NCBI RefSeq assembly: GCF_037975245.1
Contig: NC_092573.1
Coordinates: 21,793,265-21,857,264 of the forward strand
Length of the DNA: 64,000 bases
Source: Apostichopus japonicus
Taxonomy: Eukaryota > Echinodermata > Holothuroidea > Aspidochirotida > Stichopodidae
Direction: 5' to 3'
Position 1 is the first letter of the stretch. Every line of letters starts with the position of its first letter. The notes below the pieces were generated by a model that was not told where the DNA came from, made no database searches, and was given only the letters and a program-made list of their open reading frames with translations. The position numbers and the translations under genes were made by a program. Below, piece after piece: positions 11,201 to 50,469 of this stretch.

Positions 11201-13646
11201 ACTGCAGTATCTAATGTGCAAATTGGGAAACAAGGAGAAAAAAAACAAAATGAGGTGAAATCATTATAAAGTCCAAGTCCCTGCACACGCGATCGATACA
11301 TGCATGAAAGCAAATGAAATATGTGAAAATACTGAAAGAAAAGTAATTTTCTATGTGTTTTTCAATGGTTAAACTGATATTATTATGATCATTATTATTG
11401 TAACGACTTTCCCAATAATTCTAACCGATTTGGAAGGGTTATAACACGGCAAATGATTGTATGTTATTGGCATGCGATGTAATAACCAACGCATGCCTAT
11501 ATGATATGCACATTAACATGTTGAACGCGCGCGAAGGGCGCGAAAAATTTTGGTAATATTTTTCGGGCAAGTCGTTACAGCCCCCCAAATCAAATTGGGC
11601 TCCTACGATTGTGGTAGTAAACAAAACTTCCCGAAATATTTCATTCGACGTGGGTTTCGCTTTGGGTTTCGCTTTTTTATTTAGAAATTTTATGTAGAAA
11701 AAGGGCACATTTTAATCTGAGGAAAAGTGGGGGGGCACGTGCCCCCTGTGCCCCCCCGGTTCCGCCGCCCTTGATTATATCACACCGTTCAGTGAAAAAA
11801 CTAACTCCAACATATAACACTAGATATGGTTATAAGCCACATTTGCCACATGAATCATTCAAAACATTGATCACAGTAGGTGGTCTTTGGTTTAATAGCA
11901 ATGTTCTCAAAAAGCGGTTCTTTCCTTTTAAAATCAAATCTTAATTTATTTGTACTTGATATGTGATACAAGTGTAATGTGTACTTACTTTTCATCAAAT
12001 TGCAAATTAGGATGGGTTTTTGGTTTCGATGATCATGGTAACCTATGCATTCATGATGGCGTGTGTGCACATGTGTGTGGGTGAGTGCGTTTGTGACGCC
12101 CAGCTTGTAAACACGATATCTCAAGCAGGGAAGGTCAGACCAATTTCATATTTAGTGTGTAGAAGTACCACATTAAGTACAAGAAGCCTATTGTTTTTGG
12201 TGGAGGTCAGAGGTCATCAGAGGTCAAATCGTGAAACACTTGTAAACATGTACGCCCTCACTATACATTACGTCAGATTCATGAAGAAAACTGCTCATGT
12301 TACATCATCGCAACCACAATGCATTTTTGCATTCTGGTTATTTCATTGATAAGAAACAGACACTGTAAGGTTATTACTATAAATATTGTGTTTCATGGTT
12401 ATTAATTGAATTCTATAAAATCAAGTTTATCAATCTGATGGTGCGTACGTTTGTCTTTTAGTTCATGGAATGAATATTCGATGTGACATCACAGCAAAGT
12501 GCTTCACAAAATGGAAAACAATTCTCCAAAATGCAATTATGACAGGATTGATAGTAGTAGACTAGTAGTGATGTATTTCAATATATCAATGACAAGGTGA
12601 CTTCTCAAGGAAACTGCTTCACAAATGTGAAGGCTAACTTATAATCTGTTGCTTATATTTTTGTTTGATACTGTTTCTTTCAGGTGGGTGAAGCTGGATG
12701 TAGTGCCCTGGCTGCCATTTCACTAAGGAATCCCAAAAATGCCAATGCTATCATGAGCTGTGGTGCTGCGGAAATTATTGTGCAGGTGATGTCTGTTCAT
12801 CCACAAAAACCTGGTGTACAAGTAAGTATATGATTGAGCAACTGGCTCATAGCCATAGAGGGTCCCAGTCCTGGAGGGCCTTCAAGGGGTGGGGAGGGTG
12901 TGTATGAAAACTGCGCATATGTGGTTTATGTGGATTTTTTATCTATCTTTCATCATGACCTCAAAGGGTCTGTGATTTGAAATTTAAAGTGGTTAAGAAG
13001 CCTTGTTCTAGAGGAACCACTATATGGTTTGAACAGTACTCAATGTATTCAACTCATAACAAAAAAACATTGATTTAGTGATACAATATTCATAGTTTTA
13101 TAGTATGGTATCACAACATTCATGTTTAATTTTCAATCATGAGAAGTGGAAGGCTTTTGATGCATAAAAAAACAAACATTATTCATTACATAGAAAAAAC
13201 ATATATATATATATTTGGTTCATCAATGTAAATTTCAGATTTCTTGTTTTCCCCTTACATTTCAACGCAAAATGTTAAGAGCTAGTACAGGCAATGATCC
13301 TAATGATATAGACAGACTTGCATGATAAAAACACAACTAACACCCTAGTTACCACCATTACGCAATGCCATAGAACCTTGTACCTGTACATCTCTCAGAT
13401 TTCTTACTTTTATATTCCTCGTGTATTTTGTAGAAGGCGGCTTGCATGGCTGTTCGTAATCTGGTGGCGAGATCGAGAGAATACTGCCAGTGTTTCATCG
13501 AGGTAGGAGCAGAGACTTTAATCAGACAGGTGATGCCTTTACCAGATTGTTCGGATCTTGCCAAGGCTGCTCTGAGGGATCTAGAGTGTCAGGTGGAACT
13601 CAAGGAATTATGGAAAGGAGAGAAGAATCCTCTGACAATACCATGA
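8259..13646 (+). CDS. ARMC6: Armadillo repeat-containing protein 6
   Basis: Five coding exons: 8259-9051, 9974-10116, 10834-10965, 12684-12821 and 13434-13646, all joined in frame at GT-AG borders, giving 472 aa against about 476-501 in vertebrates. The N-terminus ([20 protein letters not shown], then QFESQGVDL) matches the diagnostic ARMC6 start, and the C-terminus ([18 protein letters not shown]) matches its end. The middle is a run of helical armadillo-type repeats, with the family's [17 protein letters not shown] segment near residue 240. The ATG exon opens at 8226 after a pyrimidine-rich acceptor, so the first exon is untranslated. ARMC6 is a soluble repeat protein thought to bind partners through its armadillo groove; its exact role is poorly known. 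Its introns hold an antisense non-LTR fragment and an hAT-like element. Fold and product are sure; function is family knowledge only. Confidence 0.96.
10160..10560 (-). mobile_element. 3' end of a CR1/L2-type non-LTR retrotransposon
   Basis: On the minus strand a short frame reads [20 protein letters not shown] then IHLLNS, which resembles the conserved tail of many CR1/L2-group reverse transcriptase polyproteins (basic-R-V-P...TSR...SFLP.AI.L.N). It is followed by untranslated sequence, AATAAAG near 10183 and a short (TATC)n tail at 10165-10179, a usual ending for such elements. It is 5'-truncated and lies antisense in the ARMC6 intron between exons 2 and 3. The family call rests on remembered motif similarity. 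Confidence 0.6.
11021..11773. mobile_element. hAT-like non-autonomous DNA transposon, 753 bp
   Basis: Terminal inverted repeat CAAGGGCGGCGGAA (14 bp), both ends then running into a GGGGGGGCAC block. A perfect 8-bp target duplication ATTATATC lies at 11013-11020 and 11774-11781. It sits in the ARMC6 intron between exons 3 and 4. No transposase frame is visible; the minus-strand frame at 11439-11708 has no family resemblance I can see. Confidence 0.85.
12040..12240 (+). repeat. Dispersed repeat, copy 1 (AGCTTGTAAACAC family)
   Basis: A GT-rich start is followed by AGCTTGTAAACACGATATCTC, a GGTCAGACCAATTT-like stretch and an end with repeated AGGTCA words. The order of blocks is the same as in 27060-27215, so the two look like diverged copies of one interspersed family. 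It lies in an ARMC6 intron. Confidence 0.5.
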
Positions 13647-13973
13647 TACAGGCTTTATTCTTTGGATTTCTGCTTTACAGGTCATTGGTACTGCTTCCCA
13701 ATATATGCTAGAAGGATTAAATGATGGTCACACACATTCAAACCTTTGATGTAACATCCTGGAAGCATTTTCAATCACTGGGACGTTGCTGTTGTTGTTT
13801 TTTAGCCTCTTGTTGTTACTATTTATTTATTATATCTCAATGTCTGAAAATGACTTGAAGCATCTGACCCTTCAGAAATGAACCTTGAAAACTATTAGCA
13901 GCTCTTTAGTATCTTGAAGTTTAGAGGCAACATTAATGGAAGGCAACCATTAAAATAATTCCCATATTTGATA

Positions 13974-13979
13974 AATAAA
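13974..13979 (+). terminator. Probable polyadenylation signal of ARMC6
   Basis: AATAAA about 330 bases after the ARMC6 stop codon, in AT-rich sequence. First canonical hexamer downstream that I can find; transcript ends are not otherwise shown. Confidence 0.5.
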
Positions 13980-16900
13980 AGCAAAACAATATTGAACACT
14001 TGAGCATTTCTCTAAAGTGTTAGGGTGATATGTAATGAGTGTCTTCAGTTAATGAGGTTATAGCTTCATCTAGCTGTTTGTTGAGGGTGTTTGAAACTGA
14101 AATATCAGTGTGCGTATGTGTACAACCTGGATAAAGGGGACAAGCTGAAGTTAAGTGCATCTGAATCAAATGAAAAAGACCACAGGAGGAAAGAGATGTA
14201 CACACTTGGATCTTTAATTTCACTGAAGATTTGTAACAAATTTTTAACAGAAGAAACAATTTATCCAAAATGATATGAACTGTATGATGAGAGAAAGATC
14301 CAGTCTTAAATTGACATGGTAGCCACTTTCTTTTATCACTTTTGACTTTCATCCAGGTTGCATTTAGACCAGTGATTGTGTAAACCCTTGTACTCATCAA
14401 TTTAATTTCACACTTTGTCGGGTGAGCATTTAGATGTTTAATGTATAATTAAGGAACCATATTATGATTGACACTGCACCAATTATGATACAGATTTTTT
14501 GGTCAGAGTTGGTGAAATCTTGTCAATGCATCTGACGACAGCAGAATGGATTTATGCAATGGAATTGACAATGTTTTTTTACTTTTCATTGTAGTGCTTA
14601 AATCAGTAATCAACAGAGAAATAATATTTCTGCAAAGAAAATTGAATTTTGATGATTTTTTTTAAATAATGAAAATATTCACAGCTAAAGCAAACATTCC
14701 AAAATCACATTTGAAGGAAAATAACTCAGCGCAAAGATTATATTAGGAAAGTTTTGAAAAACTTTTGTATCGACGACATCACAAACCACCTACTCTGATC
14801 CACAAGTTAAAAGAGTAAGGGAGGTTGTACACAGTTAACATAAGTTACAGTACATTCAATCCACCAGATTTCAAGTTAGGAACAAGATACCGAGGTTGAG
14901 TTTTCAACTGATAGTGTAGGATATCTTTCTCTGTGTAAAAGTAAGTTGGCCTGACGTTTCGATCCTAGCAGGACTAAATGACAAAGTAACATTAACAGAA
15001 GGGACAAAAACATGCACAGAATACAGACAGGTTAATGAGCACAAAGAGGTAGATGTAAGGGGATTAGTAGACAAGGGAAGAGGAGAGAGAGGAGATAAAC
15101 AGTGGAGGGACAAAGAGAGGATTAAGGGAAGCAGTTTGCTAACAGTTTTATTTTAAGCAGTTTGCTAACAGTTTTATTTTATTTTGATATTAGAAAAATG
15201 CCACCAGAAGTAAGTTTGTATTGAGAATAAGAGCACCAATCATTGGTACAACCACAATTGTTTTGTGGTATCTGCAATTTTTGAATCCAAGCAAATAACA
15301 CTTGAAGATCCAAGACTTTGTTATTACTTTTTTTGCCCCTCTTCTTCTTGGTTAAAATGAAGGTTCAACTTTTAACTTTTTTATCTCCTATTGTCCAGCA
15401 AGGAAAATTAAAACTGCATGACTTGTTAATAAGATAATGGGCCAGCATTCAAAAAATAGTAGGAAAAAAAGATTGGAAAACTTCACTTTATTTTCTTGTT
15501 TACATAAAATATGGCAGTAACAGAAAAATAACACATTGTATATATATATGTCTATATATATATATCTATATGTTAAAGTTACTAAACATTCCTGTTATGA
15601 TATAATCTATTTAGTGTAAGCTTACATTATATGAAACAAACATAAATCCCCTTGTCAATCTATTTAGAATTAAACTTTAATATCTGTTAGCTGTGTCAGG
15701 ACCAAGACACAAAAAAATATATATATATATATATATATATCAATCATAAACTGATTTTTTTTTTGAAATGAAACGAAACAAAGATAGATAATGTAGTCAA
15801 ACTATTTCATTTAATAATTGACTTGAAGCCTTTTCCTTTGTACTTGTGAAACATTAAAGAAAAATTCCAATGTGGTTGTTTCTGTAATATTTAAAGGATA
15901 GACCAGAGGAAAATTCAGTTTTGACTAATGAAAGGACACATCCTAAGCATCTTGGTGATCGGAGATAATTGATAGTGGAAAATTATCACAGTTTGTACCA
16001 TTAATGTCAATTAACTCATAGTTGTACAATGAGAGCAAAGTGTTTTGTTTTCATAATTTTTGGCTTCGACCCCTCGATTGGACAGGGTTCCAACTTTGCC
16101 TCAGGAGGTGTGAAGTTATCCATACCCCAATGCCTTGTGTTAACAATGACATACGTCAATGCATCCCAATTCTGAAGAAGAAAATTGGATGAACATTTTA
16201 AAGAACAAGAAATGTGTCCATGTGCATCTATGACATCACACCTATTTGCTTCAAGTTCATTTTTGGTACAAAACAGGTTATCCCCCCCCCAAAAAAATAA
16301 TTCCCACAAAGCTCCTTTATCATGGAAGTAAAGAAAGACACCATGAATTTGCTGTATATACTAATAAATGTAAGACAAAACAAAACTAACGTCTAGGCAA
16401 TCTCACTTTGTTCATTAAAATGTATTATGAGCCATCATGTAGATATTGAAAGGTGCTATGTGCTGTTCAAATGTACATACTCTACACAGTGGGCCACTAA
16501 CCTTGAATACAGAAATCAAACGAAGCAATTTGTGCAAATACTAAGTTGATGTGTTGTTACATTCCCCTAATATCAATAATTTGTGCTTCTTAAAAATATG
16601 AATTAATATAACAGTGACTCTACATATATTAAGTATCTAGGATTCTAGCATCGTACTGACTCTCTTCGTCACCTTAAACGTCACCTTGGACGTCTTATCC
16701 TGTTCTTGGCTAGACATTTTCTCATTGTTTGCTCAGAGCTAAACTGGAAACTTTTACTCGTACTCACAAATTTGATCTATTATAGAAGGTACTCCTCTTT
16801 CACTGCATTTGTACATAAAATTAACACAGAGTCTGGCAATCTGATGTCGAAATCCCCTTTTTTTAGAACTAATATGTTTTCTAAAAATGCCAATTTTAGA

Positions 16901-17212
16901 GATATTATCCTATGACTATTTACAATATCATCTAAGAAACTAAGCCAAAGATTGTATTAGTTTATGCTGCGCAAAATGTCTGCAGCAGCCATGTGTTGCT
17001 GAGCAATTTCATCTTAAAATTTTGCAAGTCTTTAAAGGACTTGTTTCGCATTGCTAAGGAATTAATACAAGTTTTTATATAAATTCTTGATTGAATCCCA
17101 CATATCGATGAAAGATCAAAGTATATGATTCCATTGTGAGTGAAAATAAACTTAAGATTGACAGTAAATAGACATTATAATATCATAAAAATTTAAGTAT
17201 CATTTATTTAAA

Positions 17213-17218
17213 ACCCAT
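17213..17218 (-). terminator. Possible polyadenylation signal of PARP16
   Basis: TTTATT on the plus strand is AATAAA on the minus strand, about 390 bases beyond the PARP16 stop. Confidence 0.35.
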
Positions 17219-17608
17219 TAGGATTTCTCCCATTTTCCCAGAATACTGACGACTGACGTAAATGAATTTTGTGCGGCCTCACAATGAGCAGGCCAGAACT
17301 ACTTCAACATATCCAAAAACATCTAATCGAGAAAGGTTTAATATTGAAATTCAGAAGAAAAAAATTTTTTCACAGCACCTCAAGCAGTTGCTTGTAACCA
17401 ACACCCCCCAGAAGTTAACAGAACTTCTCTGTGTAGTCATACTGTGCAATATTATTTGTAGGATAATGTAAGCCGACCCAGTGAGGTACATCTCAGCGAA
17501 ACCTTTCTCTCATAATTCCATCGACTGCGAACATCTCCTGTCTTGTGAGAGATGACACCGACGATAGGGCAAGCCGAGAGTTCATCTTCAGGTGAGATAC
17601 AACTCCTA

Positions 17609-20600
17609 TCAGGTTAGTCGTAAATACTGTCTTTGGAATGAGCGGAAGCCCTTTGAATTGATGATTCCGACAAAGAGGAGTACAAGAATGTACGTCATCA
17701 TGAGTAGAGCAAATTTGTGGTTCCGGACCCAGACGGCGAGCTTGGATTGCTGCTGAACAGCACTGGAGAGAGGAGAGAAATCCATGATGAGGATGATTCA
17801 CGCTATACTTGTAGTGAGTCCCTGCACATACCCTTACTCTCATAACTTGCCTTTCATGGAGATCCACGAAAGGCGAGTATGAGAGTACTCAGCACCTCAA
17901 ACTCAATGGAGTTCGAAATCTATAGACACTGAGTGAAAGACTTAGTACTGTTACTTGCACTTTCAGCCTTGTACTCATATTGCTACTCACACCAAGTGGA
18001 ATTCTACTTGCACCCACATTCACACTGCTATACCGTACGTCTGATTCATACAGGCCATTAGCAATGCAGTTGTTGTAATACACCTCTTCATCATTTTAAC
18101 TTTAACAAGATGAAAACTTTTCAATGGATAGTACAGCAAAGTTGTAAAAATAGTAACAAAAAAACACTTTCTTGCTTGACTTGGTCTACTACTACTCAAA
18201 TTTGAATAATAGTAAGTCATTGAACTGCTCAAATCTTACACAGCATATTGTTTTTTACTTCAAATAAATAGCTACCGTTCAAAGGGGGAGGGGGCCGTTA
18301 ACTCAGACCATCCCCTCTGCAACCTTGGTTATGACAACTTATCCTCTTTGGTCATCCACAGTGTAGCATATTGTTGTTAATACTCTCTATTAATGCACAC
18401 CACATAGCATATAATAATTAATTACGTCCAACTCACCTCATGGTAGAAGACGATTTTTCAGAGAAGATCAGGAGGTATTTTAATCGGACAAGCTCACTAT
18501 TTGTGACAATGTAGTACTTGTCAGGAACATCGCCGCCTAAGCTGTCTGGTGCCCTCGCCCTCCTCTTGTCTGTATCTACGACAAGGATCAAAACAGACGA
18601 AGATATAACACAGACCATTTACAACAGGAAACATACAACAGGACATGGAACTGGATCACTAGATGATTCTTTTTCTTTTATATTTATTGTTTTCTGACAA
18701 AACTGCTACTTCTTAATCAGCCTTTTATTTTAAAGATTGTAGGCACAAAATTGATCTTGGTACATTGCAGCAGGTCATCACTGATGGCTGCCTAGGTGTT
18801 AATTCTATATCCCTTTTATTTGTTAAGAAACCAGATGCTATTTGCAAAGAAAATGCAATCTTTTGTTCACAGAAACACTTTTTTATTTTGGATATATAAA
18901 CCTTATAATTAACACCTGATGATGAATGTGATAATCAGGTTGGGACTACAATACAACACAAACTCACCTGGCAAGTTAAACTATGACCTCATGAATATTC
19001 ATTGTATGATTGTTAATACGTTAAACTCACTCTCTGTTTGACACTTGACATCAGGGTGATCAATGATTTGGCAGACAGCTACACAACTGAGAGATTCCCC
19101 AACAGAGCTGCGTTGCCATGCCTTGGCTTTTGGACTGTAAGGCATAGAGACTGCAAGATCACTGGATAAGTAAGTCCCTTCACCGAAGAGAGTATTCTGA
19201 AAAGCAGCGACAGGTAATTCAAAGGAGCAAATGATAGGTCAGAAATACTTTTCACAGCTGAAATTTTTCATATCAAATGATTTGCTAACTGTTGGCAATT
19301 GTTGGAAGGGAATAATAGCACACTCTTGTGCACTGATTATTGTACAATTTTACAACCCATTTGAAGCATTTTATCTGTGTAGCATAGCAAAATGACACAC
19401 AAAGTGGTCAGCGTGCTACACAAAAGAAAAATAGATAAGTAACAATTTCTTAACACAGATTCCTAGTGTCCAATTATAAGCAAAAGTCACAACCCTTGAA
19501 ATGTTTATGCAATAAAAACGCAACCAAAGTTTTCCTTGTGCAGGGACTAATTTGATCTTGTATGGCATGCTGATATGGTCAATATAAGCATATACTTATA
19601 TAAGCATACCTATATTTTAGCATAAGCCTATAAGCATATACTTGTTGTGCAAGCCCAATCACATACCACACCACACTTTTGTTCACACATGAACCATAGA
19701 ATGTTATAAAAGACAAAATTCAGAGTCTTCAAAACGCTATACAAAATACTGAAAGTATTCACTGCTGTGACCATACACACTACACACCAGAATACACAAT
19801 TCTTTCTGGCAGGTCGTTAACAACTATTTATCAAGCTACTCTCGTCCTTGGAGACCCTCTGAGAATGGGATTTGCTTGACACAACTAACTTTGTAAATGA
19901 TTCAGCAATTTTTAAACATGAACAATGAGCAAGTGGATGACAGTTTGTTGATATTTACCATAGTATTGTTTGTTCATTACTTTAATTGTTTAACATAACA
20001 ATTAACCCTATTAATCATTACCTTTGTCATTGCCATCTGCTACTTTCACACTACAGCTTTTCCTGTACTGTACCGCAAAAGGAAATCAAACCAGGCGAAA
20101 AACATTTCCTTGACACAATTGTTCAAGATATACTGTACAGTATGCCAGTTCTGTGCCATATAGGATATTTTGACTCAGCTAAGACTTTATACTGTACTGT
20201 ACTCCACTGTACTGTGCTTAGGAATATTTGAGTCCCAGGTAGATTTGTGGGGTAGTGTGATCCATGTCCTGGGGGAGGGGCTCAGCGGTGGGGATTACCC
20301 TTCTCCATTATTATTCTACAAATTTATACATATCAATTTGATACCAGTCTACTTAAAAATATTATCAGCCATTTCATGGGATACATTAATTCTGAGACCT
20401 GTCCAAAGAATTGCCCCCTTTGACACCTTAAAGATAAACTTAAATGATTCCACTAGTGTCTGTGTCTGTGACTCGACTGACGATGCAATAAATGCTGCCT
20501 AAGTCCACGGAATGTCTTCTAATAAGGACATTTCACAAATACAACTGTTTTATAAGGGTTTTCCAACCGTCTTGAACATATAATAAAGAGAGCTGGTGTG

Positions 20601-22119
20601 GTTAGTTACCTTACTAAGAGCATGTATAAGGCCATTGTGAAGGATGGAATGAAAGTTTTCTAGTCTGCTTCCGTGGTAGGCATAGATGACATCATGTTGC
20701 TTCTGTAACTCTGAAAACTTTTGATTTGAGGCATTGAGGTATTCCACTTCAAACAGTAAGTTTGGTTCTACTTTGTAACTGGCTTGACCTGTCAACTCCA
20801 GTATTCTGGCAAACTAGATATAAAAAACACATTTTCACAGTTAAAAGTAGAGACAAATAATGCATTGTGACACATTATATGGACGAGGTCCATTGAGTAC
20901 AGCTATGTGGGTAAAACACCCATCAGAATATAATACTCTGTGCCTGAACATGTGATGCAAATTTCCTGACTTTTGTCTACCTTCTGTTTTCTGAGGCTGT
21001 TGGAGGGAGCTGGATGGTGAGATGAGGATGGTTATCATTTAGTTAGTAGTGTTGTAGCAAGTCATTTAGCCAAATTATGAAGAAATAATACTGTGCTCTG
21101 CAATCAAAATCTGAGAAAGTAAATAACTGTTTCTGTTTTAATTTTCTTCATTTCTTTACTAGGTGTGTAAAAGATTCAAACATGTGATTTTAATCAATGT
21201 TTTTTTCTTAATCGAGTGATATATATCACTGATTTGAATCAGCCAACCCTGCAGTATTTTCTCAAAGAAGACTTATATAAGTTTCACTTTTAGATACAAT
21301 TAGATTTACCAACATGAATTATAAAATATCTACTGTAAAGAAGGCAGATCTACCTGGCTATTTTCTAAAGATTTCACAATGAAAGGATTATCTTGCAAAG
21401 TCCATCCCAAAAGATCCCAGGCTTGGTCGGATAACATTTCTTCAGCCCTGGTTTGATGTACCAATGTTTTCAACGAAGGTATTTCTTCTGCAACGCTGGT
21501 CTGTAATATGCAGACAAAAATTTGCTGATGTACCATGTTAAGAAAAAAACACAACAGATGCTATGAAGATTGACCTATGTCCCTTAAAGTCAAAATTTTA
21601 TCCAGATATTGCAACTATCTCTAAAGGATTTCATAACAAGACAGGGATATATGGATATCATATTTCTGGCTTCAGTGGATTAGGAAACATTCAAAATTGC
21701 TTGGTACTCAATATCACCACTTCTAAATAATACTATAGTTACATAATGATGTTTCATATGTAAATACTGTGATGATTTTTAAGGAATCTTTTAGGTCATT
21801 GATTCTTCTATCATGTTTGAGTGAATCGATTATGCTTGTCTATTTGTGATTTGTCTGTTAGACCTCAAAGGTATATATGAGGTTGTCAGAATGATTACTG
21901 GTGAAAATCAGCCTTAATGAAACAGCGTCCATCTACTATACTTACCAAAGCTTCAAAATCCTTCTCCCCCGTTTCTGAAGTAAATCCAGACGGGAAAGGT
22001 CTGAGAATACTGTCATGTCTGTAGCTTTTAAGAGCAGCGAGGAAAAGACTCCATTTTAAATCTGCTGCCAATAAGTCATCTTTGATTTCAGAGATGACTG
22101 CCCGACTCTTCTCACCCAT
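17609..22119 (-). CDS. PARP16: Protein mono-ADP-ribosyltransferase PARP16
   Basis: Six coding exons on the minus strand: 22119-21946, 21500-21354, 20813-20610, 19196-19031, 18569-18437 and 17762-17609, all in frame, giving 325 aa against 322-323 in human. The N-terminal helical domain holds [11 protein letters not shown] and SILRPFP. The catalytic fold shows [19 protein letters not shown] with the NAD-binding histidine, GTYLSSDL with the conserved tyrosine, and [20 protein letters not shown] then YLL with the third-site tyrosine region in place of the glutamate of poly-ADP-ribose makers. A C-terminal hydrophobic segment ([18 protein letters not shown]) is the tail anchor. In mammals PARP16 sits in the ER and nuclear envelope facing the cytosol, transfers single ADP-ribose units and activates the PERK and IRE1 stress sensors. 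All key motifs are intact. A likely acceptor at 22173-22174 suggests an upstream untranslated exon. REEP starts divergently 2.1 kb away. Confidence 0.96.
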
Positions 22120-24243
22120 TTCTGGATGTTATCATTCATTCATACCGCTGTACACGTTAGCACCAATGCAGTCTACAGGATGGAAAAAAACAACGCAATT
22201 CTGAGGCATAAGAATTAAATCACAATCACATAGCCCTACCGACATACTGTACTTGGCCTACGCCTATAGACCTACAGGAAAATCAGCCTATAGACCTACA
22301 GGAAAATCAAAGCCAATTACACAACAAGGAAACGGCCATTGTTCTATGTGATACTGATAGTGATACCTATGTCGAATCCAGTCATTATGGCAGGTCCTGC
22401 TTTAGTGCTCTATCATTTTGCTGAATTATCGGCTAGTATCGGCCAATTATGACGTTCGTAATTTTGTCTTCAGTATAAATGTCTAACTACCTACTGTAGC
22501 ATAGGCCTAGCCTAGTGCACTCACTTTTCTTTGGCCCTAATAAGTAATACTGTGTAGTATCCGTATAGCAAGTTTAATAGTTTACGGTACCGTAACGGAA
22601 TGTCAGTAACACTAACAACAGTGAAGCCTAGTGTAGTCTACATGGAATTCCCTTACTGCGGCCTTCCGCAAAAGAGCAACTGCTTCAAATATCTTAACAA
22701 CTTCATTGAACTTAATATTAAAAAAATACCAGTAACGTTATGCACAGTTGGTTGTTGGCCAAAAACCTTGCACTAGACGACGTCACATTACAGTGGTTTA
22801 TATGTATTCAATTGCTCTGCTGACGTTGTGTTTGTACAAAGCAAAGGCTACCAATTCCGCGAATTTTGAAACATTTAACTACGTTTATTAGTAAGGGTCA
22901 TAGGTCAAGTTCTATGGTAAGGTGAGAAGTTCAATTACTATAGGAGAGGGATGAAACCGGAAATATATATCCGATCGAATGCAGTTGTTATGTATAGTAT
23001 ATAACAGATCCAATTAACACATTCGACTTTTGAAAAACTGCGTTTATTTGTCTAAATATTCGACAGTAAATATAAGTTAACAGTCTTTTTGTAATTATAT
23101 TTCAACTTGGTCTTTGAAATATTTTTTCAACAGAGCATGGAAAATTATGGAATCAATTACCAGAAAAAGTACTGCTACAAAAGAAACTGATTGGTTTCAA
23201 GAAAGGAAATGATGCCAGCAGGATTTCGAAAGCTATAGAATATTCCTATCCCTATGTGCCACGACCATAGAAATTGATAAGGAATCAACTTCTATGGCCA
23301 CGACCAACTGCCTCTCAGCGCAGAATGATATGTGGCATAGAGGTAAATACCAGAGGAAATATCGCTTTTCACATTGGGCCTAACTTTTGGACTTTAAAAT
23401 ATCGCCTATCTTGCTCAGAATTTTAACGTTAAATTTCAATTTGCGACTAAACTTAATTTTGACAATAGGTCCTATTTAAATTTCCCGTTACTTGTTTCGT
23501 GATAATTTTTTCGACATAAACTTTTTGTTGTAAGATTATTTAAATCGACATTTTGACTTGTCAAAATGACTTGTGCCTCGATATTTGGAACAACATTTCA
23601 TTGTTTATTTCGTACATTGAATCTCAAAACTTCGGTCTCGGAATTTAGTGTACCTAGTATCACCATCAAACAGTCAACTTTCATAACCAAAAGTTCGACT
23701 GTTTTTCCTAAACATACATATTTTTCATAAACATATACGATTTATTTTGATTAGCTCACGATTTCTTTGGCCATTTATTTTGGATGGCGAAGAAAGGGAC
23801 GTTGGGGCGGGTGGGTTTGGTAACAACTCCCTGGTTTGACCAGGGAGTCCCATAACAACTCCCTGGTTTGATTACACCGTTACAGATATAAACACATATC
23901 ATGTGGCTTCAATGTATTTATTTATTGGCAAATACAACTCACTTAGTATGCAATTATATTCCTGGCTCGAGCTAGATTAGCATTCAGCAGTAGAATTCCA
24001 TTACACTCACACATTTTGGCAACACTGCCCTCTCTTATCAATGCTGAGAAGGTCATGCACAATTATCATGTTTTCAGTGTATGGTTTCTACATAACCAAC
24101 GGGTAGTACATTTATACCAGTGTACAGTGTGTACCTATTTCTCCAGAGACACTGTATAGTGTGTTTGCATTGCACCAGTATTGAAGTCAATTCTCATCCG
24201 CAAGTCTCGCGCATGAAGCAGGTATTGTTCATCTTTATACAAA
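22120..24243. other. Divergent region between PARP16 and REEP, probable promoters
   Basis: Holds the 5' UTR of PARP16 and the promoters of both genes. TAGGCCTA-type words cluster at 22255-22310 and 22500-22515. A 24-bp unit AGCCTATAGACCTACAGGAA is duplicated at about 22263-22313. Near 23270-23325 an inverted pair ACCATAGAA / TTCTATGGCC could form a hairpin, and 23826-23875 carries three copies of an ACTCCCTGGT-type word in both orientations. No coding exon is seen. Confidence 0.4.
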
Positions 24244-50262
<26,019 letters not shown>

Positions 50263-50463
50263 TGCTGCATCATGGGAACAAGAAGCATTAGCATGCATTT
50301 CAGGAGCCCTAAACCACTCAAGATTCTGGCCCAAGACATTTTCTCTCCGTCTCGTATAGCCCGTTTATAGTAGACAGAGGAATTGCCAATCATTCTTTTC
50401 TGCGCCTCTTCACTTCTCTCTTTCATAACAAAAAGCAACATGAAACAAAACAAAAATAGTTGT

Positions 50464-50469
50464 AATAAA
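50464..50469 (+). terminator. Probable polyadenylation signal of the short REEP form
   Basis: AATAAA about 200 bases after the stop at 50260-50262. Confidence 0.5.

Larger units (their letters stand above)
13647..17608. other. Convergent intergenic region, ARMC6 and PARP16 3' UTRs
   Basis: Contains the ARMC6 3' UTR, the PARP16 3' UTR at the right side, TA microsatellites near 15538-15570 and 15717-15740, and a 26-bp unit repeated twice at 15130-15181 (AGCAGTTTGCTAACAGTTTT). I see no further coding exon; the short frames here have no recognisable domain. Confidence 0.5.

Noticed and set aside
12020-12349. 109-aa plus-strand frame in an ARMC6 intron
   Set aside because: It lies over a dispersed repeat, has no domain and no splice support.
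17493-17867. 124-aa minus-strand frame at the PARP16 end
   Set aside because: It overlaps the last PARP16 exon in a different frame; the frame entered from the acceptor at 17763 gives the expected tail anchor instead.
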